From Bacillota bacterium (GTDB lineage: Bacteria; Bacillota; Clostridia; Oscillospirales; Ruminococcaceae), in the NCBI GenBank assembly GCA_023457355.1, contig JAEWLW010000092.1, forward strand, positions 1-42,390: a stretch of DNA of 42,390 nucleotides, written 5' to 3'. Of this stretch, positions 23,581 to 31,990 are shown piece after piece (the stretch's first letter is position 1; each line of letters begins with the position of its first letter). A program made the position numbers and the translations under genes. The notes under the pieces were generated by a model, which made no database searches, was not told where the DNA came from, and saw only the letters and a list, made by a program, of their open reading frames with translations.

Positions 23581-24686
23581 TTAACCGTGAGTTTTTCGAG
23601 GCACTTTCGCTTCTCGAAAAGGAAAAAGGTATTCCCGTTGCTTACATGGTGGAAAAGATTAAAAACGCCGTTTCCATTGCTGTAAAGCGCGACGCCAACG
23701 GCGGCGAGGACAACATTGTGGAAATTGACCCGGTGACCGCCCGCTTTTTTGTCGCCGTTCGTAAGCAGGTGGTGGCCGAGGTGGAGGATCCTTCGATCGA
23801 AATCGGCGTGGGCGCCGCCCAGGGTGTTAAAAGCAACGCCAAAATCGGCGATATTATTGAGATTCCGCTGGAGCCCAAGCAGTTTGGCCGCATCGCGGCC
23901 ATGAGCGCCAAGCATGTCATCCGCCAGGGCATCCGGGAGGCCGAGCGCGGCCAGCTTCTGGCGGAATACCAGTCCAAGCAGCGGGATATTGTCACCGCCA
24001 CCGTTATCAGAACCGACCCCAAGCGCGGCAGCGTGACGGTTGAGATCGGCCGTAGCGAGGCTGTACTGCCCAAGGCCGAACAGGTTCCGGGCGAGCAATA
24101 TAAGGACGGCGACCGCATCAAGGTTTATGTCTCGGACGTCATCAACGGCGAAAAGGGCCCGAAGATCATGATCTCGCGCATTCATCCCGGCCTGGTCAAG
24201 CGCCTGTTTGAGATGAACATCCCCGAGGTCTACGACGGCACCGTCGAGATTAAAGCAATTTCGCGCGAGGCCGGCACCCGTTCCAAGGTGGCCGTCACCT
24301 CCCGCGACGACAATGTCGACGCCGTCGGCGCCTGCATCGGCCCGAAGGGCGCGCGCGTGAATACCATCGTCGATGAACTCGGCGGTGAAAAGATAGATGT
24401 GATCCGCTATTCCGAAGACCCCGCGGAGTTTGTTGCGGCGGCGCTTTCTCCGGCAAACGTCCTCTCGGTTGAAATCGACCCCGAGGCGCCCAAAACCTGC
24501 CGCGTGACGGTGCCCGACCACCAGCTCTCGCTGGCCATCGGCAACAAGGGCCACAACGCCCGCCTGGCCGCCCGCCTGACCGGCTGGAAGATCGACATCC
24601 GCCCTGAGAGCGGCTTCTTCGGCGAGGATAACGCGCCCGCTCCCAGGGCTGAGGATGCGGCCGCACAAGAGGAACCCGGGGATTAA
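23577..24686 (+). CDS. nusA: Transcription termination/antitermination protein NusA
   Basis: NusA binds RNA polymerase and nascent RNA to tune pausing, termination and antitermination. The 369-residue protein has the N-terminal RNAP-binding domain (about 1-130), an S1 domain (about 135-200, GDRIKVYVSDV) and two KH domains. These carry DNVDAVGACIGPKGARVNTIV and LSLAIGNKGHNARLAARLTGWKIDI. It lacks the C-terminal acidic repeats of E. coli NusA, as is normal in Firmicutes. It is coupled to rimP by a four-base overlap. Confidence 0.97.
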   Translation: MINREFFEALSLLEKEKGIPVAYMVEKIKNAVSIAVKRDANGGEDNIVEIDPVTARFFVAVRKQVVAEVEDPSIEIGVGAAQGVKSNAKIGDIIEIPLEPKQFGRIAAMSAKHVIRQGIREAERGQLLAEYQSKQRDIVTATVIRTDPKRGSVTVEIGRSEAVLPKAEQVPGEQYKDGDRIKVYVSDVINGEKGPKIMISRIHPGLVKRLFEMNIPEVYDGTVEIKAISREAGTRSKVAVTSRDDNVDAVGACIGPKGARVNTIVDELGGEKIDVIRYSEDPAEFVAAALSPANVLSVEIDPEAPKTCRVTVPDHQLSLAIGNKGHNARLAARLTGWKIDIRPESGFFGEDNAPAPRAEDAAAQEEPGD

Positions 24687-24719
24687 CCCTGTAATGCACG
24701 CTATCGGAGGTGAGAGGGA

Positions 24720-24992
24720 ATGAAGCAGAAAAAACTGCCGCTGCGCATGTGCGCCGGCTGCGGCGAACATAAGCCGAAAAAGGAACTGGTGCGGGTGGTT
24801 AAAAGCCCGGAGGGCGAAATTTCGCTCGACCTGACAGGCCGCAAGCCCGGCCGCGGCGCTTACATCTGCCCCGCGCGCGACTGCCTGCAAAAGGCCAGAC
24901 GGGCCCGCAGGCTGGAAAGGGCTTTTTCCTGTCAGATTCCGGACGCCGTTTACGATGCGATGGAAAAGGAGCTGACCGACAGTGAAGGCTAA
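24720..24992 (+). CDS. rnpM: RNase P modulator RnpM (YlxR)
   Basis: This is a small RNA-binding protein of the YlxR family, recently linked to control of RNase P. The 90-residue protein has MCAGCGEHKPKKELVRVV and GRKPGRGAYICP with the two cysteine pairs and the GRGAY(I/V)C motif. GGAGGTGAGAGG precedes ATG 24720. It overlaps the next gene by 11 nt, a common arrangement between nusA and infB. Confidence 0.94.
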   Translation: MKQKKLPLRMCAGCGEHKPKKELVRVVKSPEGEISLDLTGRKPGRGAYICPARDCLQKARRARRLERAFSCQIPDAVYDAMEKELTDSEG

Positions 24993-25323
24993 TCTGCTCG
25001 GGCTGCTCAACATCTGCCGCAAAGCGGGCAAACTAAAGCTGGGCTTTGACCCGGCGGCGGCCAGTCTGGGGCGTGACGCGCAGCTGCTGCTTTTTACCGC
25101 CGACGTTTCGCCCAAAACCAAAGCGCGCATGCTCAAAAAGGCGGAGGGAATGCCGGTGAAGATACTGGACCTGACTGAAACCGCCGACATGGTGTACCAC
25201 GCCATCGGAAAGCGCGTCGCCGTCATGGCCGTCACCGACAAAGGGCTGGCCGAGCGCGCCGCCGTTCTGAACGGCGCCGACGGGCAGGCAGCGCAAACCG
25301 GCGCGGATGTAGCCGACGGCTGA
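24982..25323 (+). CDS. ylxQ: L7Ae-like RNA-binding protein (YlxQ)
   Basis: This is a 113-residue member of the L7Ae/L30e/S12e family, which binds kink-turn RNA. It begins at GTG 24982 inside the end of rnpM, behind AAGGAG. Visible are LLGLLNICRKAGKLKLGFDPAA and LLLFTADVSPKTKARML, with a conserved VMAVTDKGLAERA helix. The cellular target is not known. The C-terminal tail is Ala/Gly/Asp-rich. Confidence 0.9.
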   Translation: MKANLLGLLNICRKAGKLKLGFDPAAASLGRDAQLLLFTADVSPKTKARMLKKAEGMPVKILDLTETADMVYHAIGKRVAVMAVTDKGLAERAAVLNGADGQAAQTGADVADG

Positions 25324-25545
25324 AAGCCGCCGCACCAGGCGCCAACACCCAGCCGTTTTACAAACGAGGCACGGGGGAAAAACACACGCAAAGGCTGTCC
25401 ATGCAGGCACCTGACCGGCAGACCGTCTATACCTTATAAACAGCCCTTTGCATCCGGCGCAAAGCGCCGAATCGCCCGCCCGCAGGCGGTTCTCAGCCTG
25501 CTGGACGCCACAAGCTGAGAACTTACACGAGGAGGATTCTAATTT
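25324..25545 (+). promoter_or_regulatory. Structured leader of infB
   Basis: These 222 nt contain no gene but several strong hairpins: CGGCGC-AAA-GCGCCG (25455-25469), CCGCC-CGCA-GGCGG (25476-25489) and TTCTCAGC/GCTGAGAA (25490-25497 with 25514-25521). The last ends just before the infB Shine-Dalgarno GAGGAGGA. The segment interrupts an otherwise tight operon and may control IF-2 translation or be a processing region. Confidence 0.5.
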
Positions 25546-28029
25546 ATGATGGACAAATACCGCGTACATGAAGTTGCCAAGGATTTGGGCGTGCCCAATA
25601 AAGATATCCTTGCACTGTTAAGCCAATACTTTCCCGACGACCAGCGCAAGCATATGACAGCGCTCTCCGACGCCGAGCTGAATCTGGTGTTCGACCACTA
25701 CACCCAGAAAAACGGCCTGAAGAGCCTGGACGATTATTTTGCGCTGGCACAGCAAAAGCCGAAGGTGGAACCCGCGCCGGCCCAAACTGCCCAGCCGGCC
25801 CAGGCAGCGCAACCGGCTGCACCCGTTCAAAAGCCGCAACAGCCGCAAAAGGCGCCGGCCACTGCGCAGCAGGGCCAGAACCGCTTTGTGCATCAAAACA
25901 ATAACAACAGCCATAATAACAACCGGCAGGGCCGCCCGCAACAGCCGCAACAGCGGCAGCAGCAGCGCCCGCAGCAGCAACAGCGCCCCGCGCAACAGCC
26001 GCAGCCGCAGCCTCAGGGGCAGCAGGGGCAGCAGCCGATTTCCAACCGTGTTGAGCGCCCCGCCTCACGCCATGTGGATATGCGCTCCGCTCAGGTAAAC
26101 CTCGATAAGTACAACGAGCGCTATGAGCAGATTGCGCCTTCCAACATCGCCGCAAAAACACAGGGCCCTGCAAAGCAGAAGTTCACCGGCCGCCAGCAGC
26201 GCGGCAAGCCCGCGCGTTCGCGCTATGAGAAGGAAGCCGAAAAGATGCGCCGCTTAGAGCTTGAGCGCCAGCGCCGCCAGAAGCTGGAAGTATCCCTGCC
26301 GGATGAGATGACCGTCGGCGAACTGGCGTTGCGCTTAAAGGTGCAGGCCGCCGAAATTGTCAAGCGCCTGATGGGCATCGGCGTTATGGCGTCGGTCTCG
26401 CAGGTTATCGACTACGACACCGCCGCGCTTGTCGCCATGGAAATTGGCGCAAAGGTTGAGCGCGAGGTGGTCGTCACCATCGAAGACCGCCTGTTTGACG
26501 AAACCGAGGATGTCGAAGGGAACCTTTCCCCCCGCTGCCCCGTCGTCGTGGTCATGGGCCACGTCGACCACGGCAAAACGTCCCTGCTCGACGCCATCCG
26601 CAACACAAACGTCACCTCCGGCGAGGCGGGCGGCATCACGCAGCACATCGGCGCTTATCAGGTTGAGATTAACAACAGCCCCATCACCTTCCTCGATACC
26701 CCCGGCCATGCCGCCTTCACCTCGATGCGTGCCCGCGGCGCGCAGGTGACCGACATCGCCGTGCTGGTCGTCGCCGCCGACGACGGCATCATGCCGCAGA
26801 CGGTGGAGGCCATCAACCACGCCAAAGCCGCCGGTGTTTCGATCATCGTCGCCATCAATAAAATCGACAAGCCCGCCGCCAACCCCGAAAAGGTTAAGCA
26901 GGAGCTGACCGAATACGAGCTGGTGCCCGAGGAGTGGGGCGGCGACGTCATCTGCGTCCCCGTTTCCGCCAAGACCGGGCAGGGCATCGACAACCTGCTT
27001 GAAATGATCCTGCTCGTCGCCGAGACGCAGGAGCTGACCGCCAACCCCGACCGCTTTGCCAAGGGCACCGTCATCGAAGCGAAGCTGGATAAGGGTCGCG
27101 GCCCCGTCGCCACCGTGCTGGTGCAAAACGGCACGCTTAAAACGGGCGACATGGTCATTGCGGGCACGGCGCTGGGCCGTGTGCGCGTCATGACCAACGA
27201 CAAGGGCGAACGCATTGACGTGGCGGGCCCCTCGACCCCGGTTGAGATCACCGGCCTTTCGGAGGTGCCGACCGCCGGCGACATTCTCAACGCCGTTGAG
27301 GATGAGCGCCTGGCCAAGGAGCTGGTTGACCAGCGCCGCCACGAGGCGAAGGAAGAGCAGTTCAAGGCTTACCAGAAGGTCACGCTGGATAACCTGTTCA
27401 GCCAGATCTCCGAGGGCGAGATGAAGGAACTGCCCATCATCGTCAAGGCCGACGTCGACGGCTCGGTTGAAGCGGTGAAGCAGTCGCTTGAAAAGCTCTC
27501 GAACGAAGAGGTCAAGGTGCGGGTCATCCACGGCGCCGTCGGCGCCATCAGCGAATCGGACGTCATGCTCGCGAACGCTTCCAACGCCATCATCATCGGC
27601 TTTAATGTGCGCCCCGAGCCCTCGGCTAAAATTTCCGCCGAGCGCGACGACGTCGACCTGCGGCTTTACCGCGTCATCTACGACGCCATCAACGACGTCA
27701 CCGACGCGCTCAAGGGCATGCTGACGCCCAAGATCCGCGAGAAGGATCTCGGCCGCGCCGAAGTCCGCCAAGTGTATAAAATCTCCTCGGTCGGCACCGT
27801 TTCGGGCTGCTATGTGCTCGAGGGTAAAATCACCCGCAACGCGCTTATCCGCGTCGTGCGCGACGGCATTATCGTCGCCGACGACAAGCTTGACAGCCTC
27901 AAGCGCTTTAAGGATGACGTCAAGGAAGTTGCCACCGGCTACGAATGCGGCATGGCGCTCACGAAATTTGCCGATATCAAGGTCGGCGACGTGTTTGAAG
28001 CCTACGAGATGGAGGAATACCGCGACTGA
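25546..28029 (+). CDS. infB: Translation initiation factor IF-2
   Basis: IF-2 is the GTPase that places initiator tRNA on the 30S subunit and promotes subunit joining. The 827-residue protein has an IF2-N helix (KYRVHEVAKDLGVPNKDILALL) and a low-complexity Gln/Pro/Ala linker (about 65-170). A second IF2-N segment follows (about 250-300), then the G domain with GHVDHGKTS (338-346), DTPGH (384) and NKID (438), and domains II, III and IV. It starts at ATGATG behind GAGGAGGA. Its third codon positions are heavily C, as in other highly expressed genes here. Confidence 0.98.
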   Translation: MMDKYRVHEVAKDLGVPNKDILALLSQYFPDDQRKHMTALSDAELNLVFDHYTQKNGLKSLDDYFALAQQKPKVEPAPAQTAQPAQAAQPAAPVQKPQQPQKAPATAQQGQNRFVHQNNNNSHNNNRQGRPQQPQQRQQQRPQQQQRPAQQPQPQPQGQQGQQPISNRVERPASRHVDMRSAQVNLDKYNERYEQIAPSNIAAKTQGPAKQKFTGRQQRGKPARSRYEKEAEKMRRLELERQRRQKLEVSLPDEMTVGELALRLKVQAAEIVKRLMGIGVMASVSQVIDYDTAALVAMEIGAKVEREVVVTIEDRLFDETEDVEGNLSPRCPVVVVMGHVDHGKTSLLDAIRNTNVTSGEAGGITQHIGAYQVEINNSPITFLDTPGHAAFTSMRARGAQVTDIAVLVVAADDGIMPQTVEAINHAKAAGVSIIVAINKIDKPAANPEKVKQELTEYELVPEEWGGDVICVPVSAKTGQGIDNLLEMILLVAETQELTANPDRFAKGTVIEAKLDKGRGPVATVLVQNGTLKTGDMVIAGTALGRVRVMTNDKGERIDVAGPSTPVEITGLSEVPTAGDILNAVEDERLAKELVDQRRHEAKEEQFKAYQKVTLDNLFSQISEGEMKELPIIVKADVDGSVEAVKQSLEKLSNEEVKVRVIHGAVGAISESDVMLANASNAIIIGFNVRPEPSAKISAERDDVDLRLYRVIYDAINDVTDALKGMLTPKIREKDLGRAEVRQVYKISSVGTVSGCYVLEGKITRNALIRVVRDGIIVADDKLDSLKRFKDDVKEVATGYECGMALTKFADIKVGDVFEAYEMEEYRD

Positions 28030-28092
28030 CTTGGCCGCGGTTGCGCCAAAATAAACAATAGATTAAAGACTGTTTGAAAGGAGGCGTTTTTT

Positions 28093-28452
28093 ATGCCATC
28101 CTACCGGGCCGCAAGAACCCACGAGGACGTACAGCGCGAGCTTTCCGCCATTTTGCGCGAGATGAAGGACCCGCGCATCTCGGGCGGCATGCTCTCAATT
28201 GTCAAAACCGATCTCGCCAGCGACCTTTCGGTCTGCCGTGTTTATGTCAGCTCCCTTCAGGGGCATGAGACGGCGGAAGAAGCCGTGAAGGCGTTAAAAA
28301 GCGCTGCCGGTTTTCTGCGCCGTGAGCTGGGGCACCGCCTGCAGCTGCGGCATACGCCGGAACTGCGCTTTATGGCGGACAGCTCGATTGAGCACTCGGC
28401 CGATATCGCCAAAATCCTCAATGATCTGGAGGAAAAGAAGCGTGAAAGTTGA
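28093..28452 (+). CDS. rbfA: Ribosome-binding factor A
   Basis: RbfA is a KH-fold assembly factor that binds immature 30S subunits. The 119 residues include REMKDPRISGGMLSIVKTDLASDLSVCRVYVS and the C-terminal RHTPELRFMADSSIEHSADIAKIL, which are the family's signature. AAAGGAGG precedes ATG 28093. It overlaps nrnA by 11 nt. Confidence 0.96.
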   Translation: MPSYRAARTHEDVQRELSAILREMKDPRISGGMLSIVKTDLASDLSVCRVYVSSLQGHETAEEAVKALKSAAGFLRRELGHRLQLRHTPELRFMADSSIEHSADIAKILNDLEEKKRES

Positions 28453-29380
28453 TGCCCGCCGCTGCGCTGCGCTTTTTTTGCAGCAGGACGATATTCGCAT
28501 CCTCTGCCACCGCGACCCCGACGGCGATACCTTCGGCAGTGCCATGGCGCTTTATGATGCCCTGACCCGCTTGGGCAAGCGCGCTTTTGTCGCGTGCCGC
28601 AGCCCGTTTCCGGCCAACCTGCTGTTTCTGGCGCGCGAAATGACCCCCTTTGAACCGAAATTCACGGTGGCCATCGACATTGCCGCGCCTTCGATGATCG
28701 GCGACCCGCCCGAGAGCCGCCCCGAAGTCGACCTTTGCATCGACCATCACCCCACGAACCCGCTTTACGCCAAAGAAACATTTTTGGCTGATTACGCCGC
28801 CACCGGCGAAGCGATTTACGAAGTTCTCTGCGAAATGGGGGTTTTCATAACCCCCTACATCGCCACCGCGCTGTTTGTGGCCATGTCCTCCGACACCGGC
28901 GGCTTTCGCTATTCCAACACCACGCCCAAAACGCTGCGCATCGCGGCCGATTTAATGGACAGGGGCGCGGATTTCAACCGCATCCGCGTGGCGCTGTTTG
29001 AATCAAAGTCGCGCGGGCAGGTGCAGGTGGAATCCTCGGCGCTTTCCGCTGTGCGCTACTACGCGGGCGGGCGGATCGCCGTCATCGTCATCACGCTGGA
29101 CATGCTGGCGAAAGCGGGCGCCGACGAATCGGAGCTGGAGGGCATCGCCTCAAAGCCGCTGGCCATCGACGGCGTCGATATCGGCATCACGCTCAAAGAG
29201 CGGGACGACGGCTCGGTGCGCGTCTCGATGCGCTCGACCGAAAAGGCGAACGTCTCGGAAATTTGCAGCCGGTTTGAGGGCGGCGGGCATGTCCGCGCCG
29301 CGGGCTGCCGCATTTGGGATAGCCTTGCAAACGCTGAAGCCACGCTGGTTGCCGCCTGCGAAAAGGCTTTGCTGCCTTAA
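28442..29380 (+). CDS. nrnA: DHH/DHHA1 oligoribonuclease NrnA
   Basis: NrnA degrades short RNA oligonucleotides and may dephosphorylate pAp. The 312-residue protein starts at GTG 28442 inside the end of rbfA. DHH motifs are LCHRDPDGDTFGSA (metal ligands), VAIDIAAPSMIG, CIDHHPTN and SSDTGGFRYSNT. The DHHA1 domain ends with RFEGGGHVRAAGC. It lies in the usual Firmicutes place between rbfA and truB. Confidence 0.93.
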   Translation: MKVDARRCAALFLQQDDIRILCHRDPDGDTFGSAMALYDALTRLGKRAFVACRSPFPANLLFLAREMTPFEPKFTVAIDIAAPSMIGDPPESRPEVDLCIDHHPTNPLYAKETFLADYAATGEAIYEVLCEMGVFITPYIATALFVAMSSDTGGFRYSNTTPKTLRIAADLMDRGADFNRIRVALFESKSRGQVQVESSALSAVRYYAGGRIAVIVITLDMLAKAGADESELEGIASKPLAIDGVDIGITLKERDDGSVRVSMRSTEKANVSEICSRFEGGGHVRAAGCRIWDSLANAEATLVAACEKALLP

Positions 29381-29412
29381 AGCGCAACGCTTTTATCACG
29401 GGGAGGGAACAC

Positions 29413-30294
29413 ATGGCTGACGGCATTTTACTATTGGACAAGCCGCAGGGGTTTACCTCGTTTGACGTCATCGCAAAGCTGCGCGGCATGAGCCGGCAGC
29501 GCAAAATCGGCCACGCCGGTACGCTGGACCCGATGGCGACAGGGGTTCTCCCCTGTCTTTTTGGTTCGGCAACCCGCCTTTGCGACGTGATGCCCTGCGA
29601 AGAAAAAACTTATTTTGCCACCGTTCAGTTCGGCATTTGTACCGACACACAGGACATAACCGGCGCGGTGCTCTCAAAAAGCGATTGCGCCGTTAAAAAA
29701 GAGATGCTTACGGCGGCTTTGCCCGCCTTTCGCGGGGAGATCACCCAGATTCCCCCGATGTATTCCGCCGTTTCGGTCAATGGCAAGCGCCTTTACGACC
29801 TCGCCCGTCAGGGCCGGGAGGTTGAGCGCCCCGCAAGGCAAATTACCATCCACAACCTGACGCTGGTCGCGTTTGACGCGGACCGGCGCGTTGCGGATTT
29901 TTCGGTCACCTGCTCCAAGGGCAGCTATGTGCGCACGCTGTTCCACGATATCGGGCAGGCGCTCGGCTGCGGCGCGGCGCTCACCGCGCTCCGGCGCACC
30001 GCTTCCAGCGGTTTTTTAATCCAGGACTGCATCACGATGGAAGAGGCGCAGCGTTTAACCGATTCGGGCACGCTTTTGGCGCATCTGCTGCCTGTTTCCG
30101 CCGCGTTTGCCGGGCTGCCCCGCTTTGAGGTGGGGGAATGGCAGGGCAAAATGCTCTCAAACGGCGTGGCGCTCAGTTTAAAAAAGCTGGGGAACCCCGA
30201 ACCGGGGCAGTATGCCGTCTGGCAGGGCGAGGCCTTTCTCGGGCTTGGCACCGTTGCCCCCAATTCGGACGGCATGCGGCTAAAACGGTTCTAG
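29413..30294 (+). CDS. truB: tRNA pseudouridine-55 synthase
   Basis: TruB makes the pseudouridine of the TPsiC loop in tRNA. The 293 residues contain GILLLDKPQGFTSFDVIAKLRG, the catalytic block RKIGHAGTLDPMATGVL with Asp39, QIPPMYSAVSVNGKRLYDLARQG and SKGSYVRTLFHDIG. GGGGAGGG lies before ATG 29413. A possible C-terminal PUA-like tail is short. Confidence 0.97.
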   Translation: MADGILLLDKPQGFTSFDVIAKLRGMSRQRKIGHAGTLDPMATGVLPCLFGSATRLCDVMPCEEKTYFATVQFGICTDTQDITGAVLSKSDCAVKKEMLTAALPAFRGEITQIPPMYSAVSVNGKRLYDLARQGREVERPARQITIHNLTLVAFDADRRVADFSVTCSKGSYVRTLFHDIGQALGCGAALTALRRTASSGFLIQDCITMEEAQRLTDSGTLLAHLLPVSAAFAGLPRFEVGEWQGKMLSNGVALSLKKLGNPEPGQYAVWQGEAFLGLGTVAPNSDGMRLKRF

Positions 30295-30570
30295 AGAACC
30301 GCTGATTTAATTCATGCGCAGTTTATCAGCGGCTAATTTCGCGGACTGTGTTAAAAAGCAGCCATAAGCGCCAGCTTTATATCCGCTTTTTGCCTTGTCA
30401 GCCACAAAATTCTCTCGCCGCTAACCCGCCCCTGAATTAGTCAGAGGCTCCCCAGGATTTTTTAAGCGTCGGGCGGCCCGCGCGAATCCTGTCGATTCAC
30501 GCGCATCATTCAAATCGCCCGCAACGTTTAAAACGTCCCTGTTGAGACAAAATATAAAGGTAACGATCAC
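30295..30570 (+). other. Gap between truB and ribF with hairpins and repeat Q
   Basis: The 276 nt hold CGCTGAT ... ATCAGCG (about 30299-30330), repeat Q (30392-30447) and a stem around GCGCGAATC/GATTCACGC (about 30478-30503). I see no clear promoter or FMN aptamer. It breaks the otherwise compact operon. Confidence 0.45.
30392..30447 (-). repeat. Dispersed repeat Q, copy 2 (inverted)
   Basis: The reverse complement matches 20256-20311: GTTAGCGGCGAGAGAATTTT followed by GTGGCTGACAAGGC. It is inserted in the gap between truB and ribF. Confidence 0.65.
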
Positions 30571-31494
30571 ATGAATACTGCACAGGACCTCAAAATTGAA
30601 ACACAGCGTCCCACCGCGGTTGCCGTCGGCTTTTTTGACGGGGTGCACCGCGGGCACCGCGCCGTAATCGAAGCGGCGCTGGCGCATAAGCGCCGGGGGT
30701 TGGACGTCTGCGTCTTTTCTTTCTCAATTAAAAGCGCCGGCCCGGAAAAGAAAAAGGGCGCGCGGCTGCTGCAAACCCCCACCCTCAAGGCAAAATCGGT
30801 TGAAGCGCTGGGGGCCGACTGGCTTCTGACGCCCGATTTTACGCAGTTCAAGGGCCTTTCGCCCGAGCAGTTCGCGCTGGATGTGCTGATGCGCGGCTTA
30901 AACGCCAGGGTTGTCTGCTGCGGCTATGACTATCACTTCGGCAAGGGGGCCTGCGCGGGCGCCAAAGAACTGACCGCCCTGCTGACGCCGCACGGTGTGA
31001 CGGTTGAACAGATCGGCGCTGTGCTGGATGACGGCCAGCCGGTCAGCTCCACCCGCATCCGCGAGGCGCTGGCCGCCGGTGATATCGAAATGGCAAACCG
31101 CCTTTTGGGCCGCCCGTTCGCCATCGATTTTCCGGTCTCGCACGGCAGGCGTCTGGGGCGTTCGCTGGGCTTCCCCACCGCGAACCAGCTGGTTGGCGAG
31201 GAATACGCGCAGCTTCGGTTCGGCGTCTATGCCACGCGGGTGTTCATCGACGGCGTGGCGCACACCGCCGTCACCAACGTCGGGATAAAGCCGACGGTGG
31301 GTTCGGACAGCGTGGGGGCCGAAAGCTATGTTTTAGACTGGTCGGGCGACCTTTATGACAGGCCTGTGGAAACGCAGTTTCTTTCATTTTTGCGCCCGGA
31401 GCAGAAATTCGAATCGCTCGAAGCGCTTAAAGAAGCCATCCGCCGGGACGCCGAACGCGCGCGGGCTCTTTCGGCGCAATTGGTGGTCGGTTAA
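30571..31494 (+). CDS. ribF: Bifunctional riboflavin kinase/FAD synthetase
   Basis: RibF makes FMN and then FAD. The 307-residue protein has the adenylyltransferase domain with VGFFDGVHRGHRAVI (nucleotide-binding GVHRGH at 24-29) and the SSTRIREAL motif. The C-terminal kinase domain shows GRRLGRSLGFPTANQ, AVTNVGIKPTVG and the E/SYVLDWSGDLYD segment. The ribosome site (AAAGG) is weak. No flavin riboswitch is visible upstream. Confidence 0.95.
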   Translation: MNTAQDLKIETQRPTAVAVGFFDGVHRGHRAVIEAALAHKRRGLDVCVFSFSIKSAGPEKKKGARLLQTPTLKAKSVEALGADWLLTPDFTQFKGLSPEQFALDVLMRGLNARVVCCGYDYHFGKGACAGAKELTALLTPHGVTVEQIGAVLDDGQPVSSTRIREALAAGDIEMANRLLGRPFAIDFPVSHGRRLGRSLGFPTANQLVGEEYAQLRFGVYATRVFIDGVAHTAVTNVGIKPTVGSDSVGAESYVLDWSGDLYDRPVETQFLSFLRPEQKFESLEALKEAIRRDAERARALSAQLVVG

Positions 31495-31495
31495 T

Positions 31496-31865
31496 AAACG
31501 GTCCGTTTCAGGCTGTTAATAAAGTGACAGGGGCTTCGCAATTTGCATAGAACAAATGCCGTTTATCGCGACATGGGAGCCCCCCGGCGAGGGTTCTCCC
31601 TGCAAAAACAGTTCACTGGACTGTTTTGCGCCCTCTCCCGCGCTTCTTACAGAATTAGGGTACTTTGGGGCGCTGCCCGGACCGTTCGCATATAGGTGCG
31701 CTCACGGCAGCTTGGCTCCGCTTATCACAGCGGGCGGCATGGTTGCCCGCTGTGGCGCCACCAAGACCCTGCAAGCTTTTGAAAAAGTTTGACCAAAACT
31801 TTTGATTTGTGCAACATTTTCTAAAATGTTCGTTTTTTGACAAGCTGAAACGGACCGTTTTTTTG
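31496..31865 (+). terminator. Terminator arms around element M copy 3
   Basis: AAACGGTCCGTTTCAG (31497-31511) and CTGAAACGGACCGTTT (31845-31860) are complementary and followed by a T-run. Either two small palindromic terminators flank the element, or one terminator has been split with the element as its loop. Confidence 0.55.
31508..31848 (+). mobile_element. Dispersed element M, copy 3 (long form)
   Basis: It begins TCAGGCTGTTAATAAAGTG and ends TTTTTTGACAAGCTGA, the inverted ends of the family. It matches 6323-6570 along its length but has about 95 extra bases near 31676-31770, including the hairpin ACAGCGGGC/GCCCGCTGT. On both sides stands a palindrome of the form AAACGG-N-CCGTTT. The right one is followed by TTTTTTT, so the element lies within or between copies of the ribF terminator hairpin. 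Confidence 0.75.
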
Positions 31866-31955
31866 CTTTGACGCCGCGGGCAACATTTTATTTTGTTCTC
31901 TAAAACGCGCACGGTCGTCCGTCATCGGCCATTGGTTGTACAGCCAAATTTGCTA

Positions 31956-31984
31956 TTTACAAACAAGTCCCATACTGGTATAAT
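31956..31984 (+). promoter_or_regulatory. Promoter of rpsO
   Basis: TTTACA (31956-31961) and TATAAT (31979-31984) have a 17-nt spacer. Transcription would start near 31991, giving a leader of about 100 nt. Confidence 0.88.
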
Positions 31985-31990
31985 ATTTCA

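Noticed and set aside
23556..25391. Minus-strand open frame of 611 codons opposite nusA-rnpM-ylxQ
   Set aside because: It is the antisense shadow of well-identified genes in GC-rich codon usage, with no start signals of its own.
26335..27771. Minus-strand open frame of 478 codons opposite infB
   Set aside because: It is the antisense shadow of the IF-2 G domain and beyond, with His/Val/Asp-rich composition typical of shadows.
30295..30570. FMN riboswitch upstream of ribF
   Set aside because: The conserved RFN-box segments are not seen. The gap holds a repeat and unrelated hairpins.
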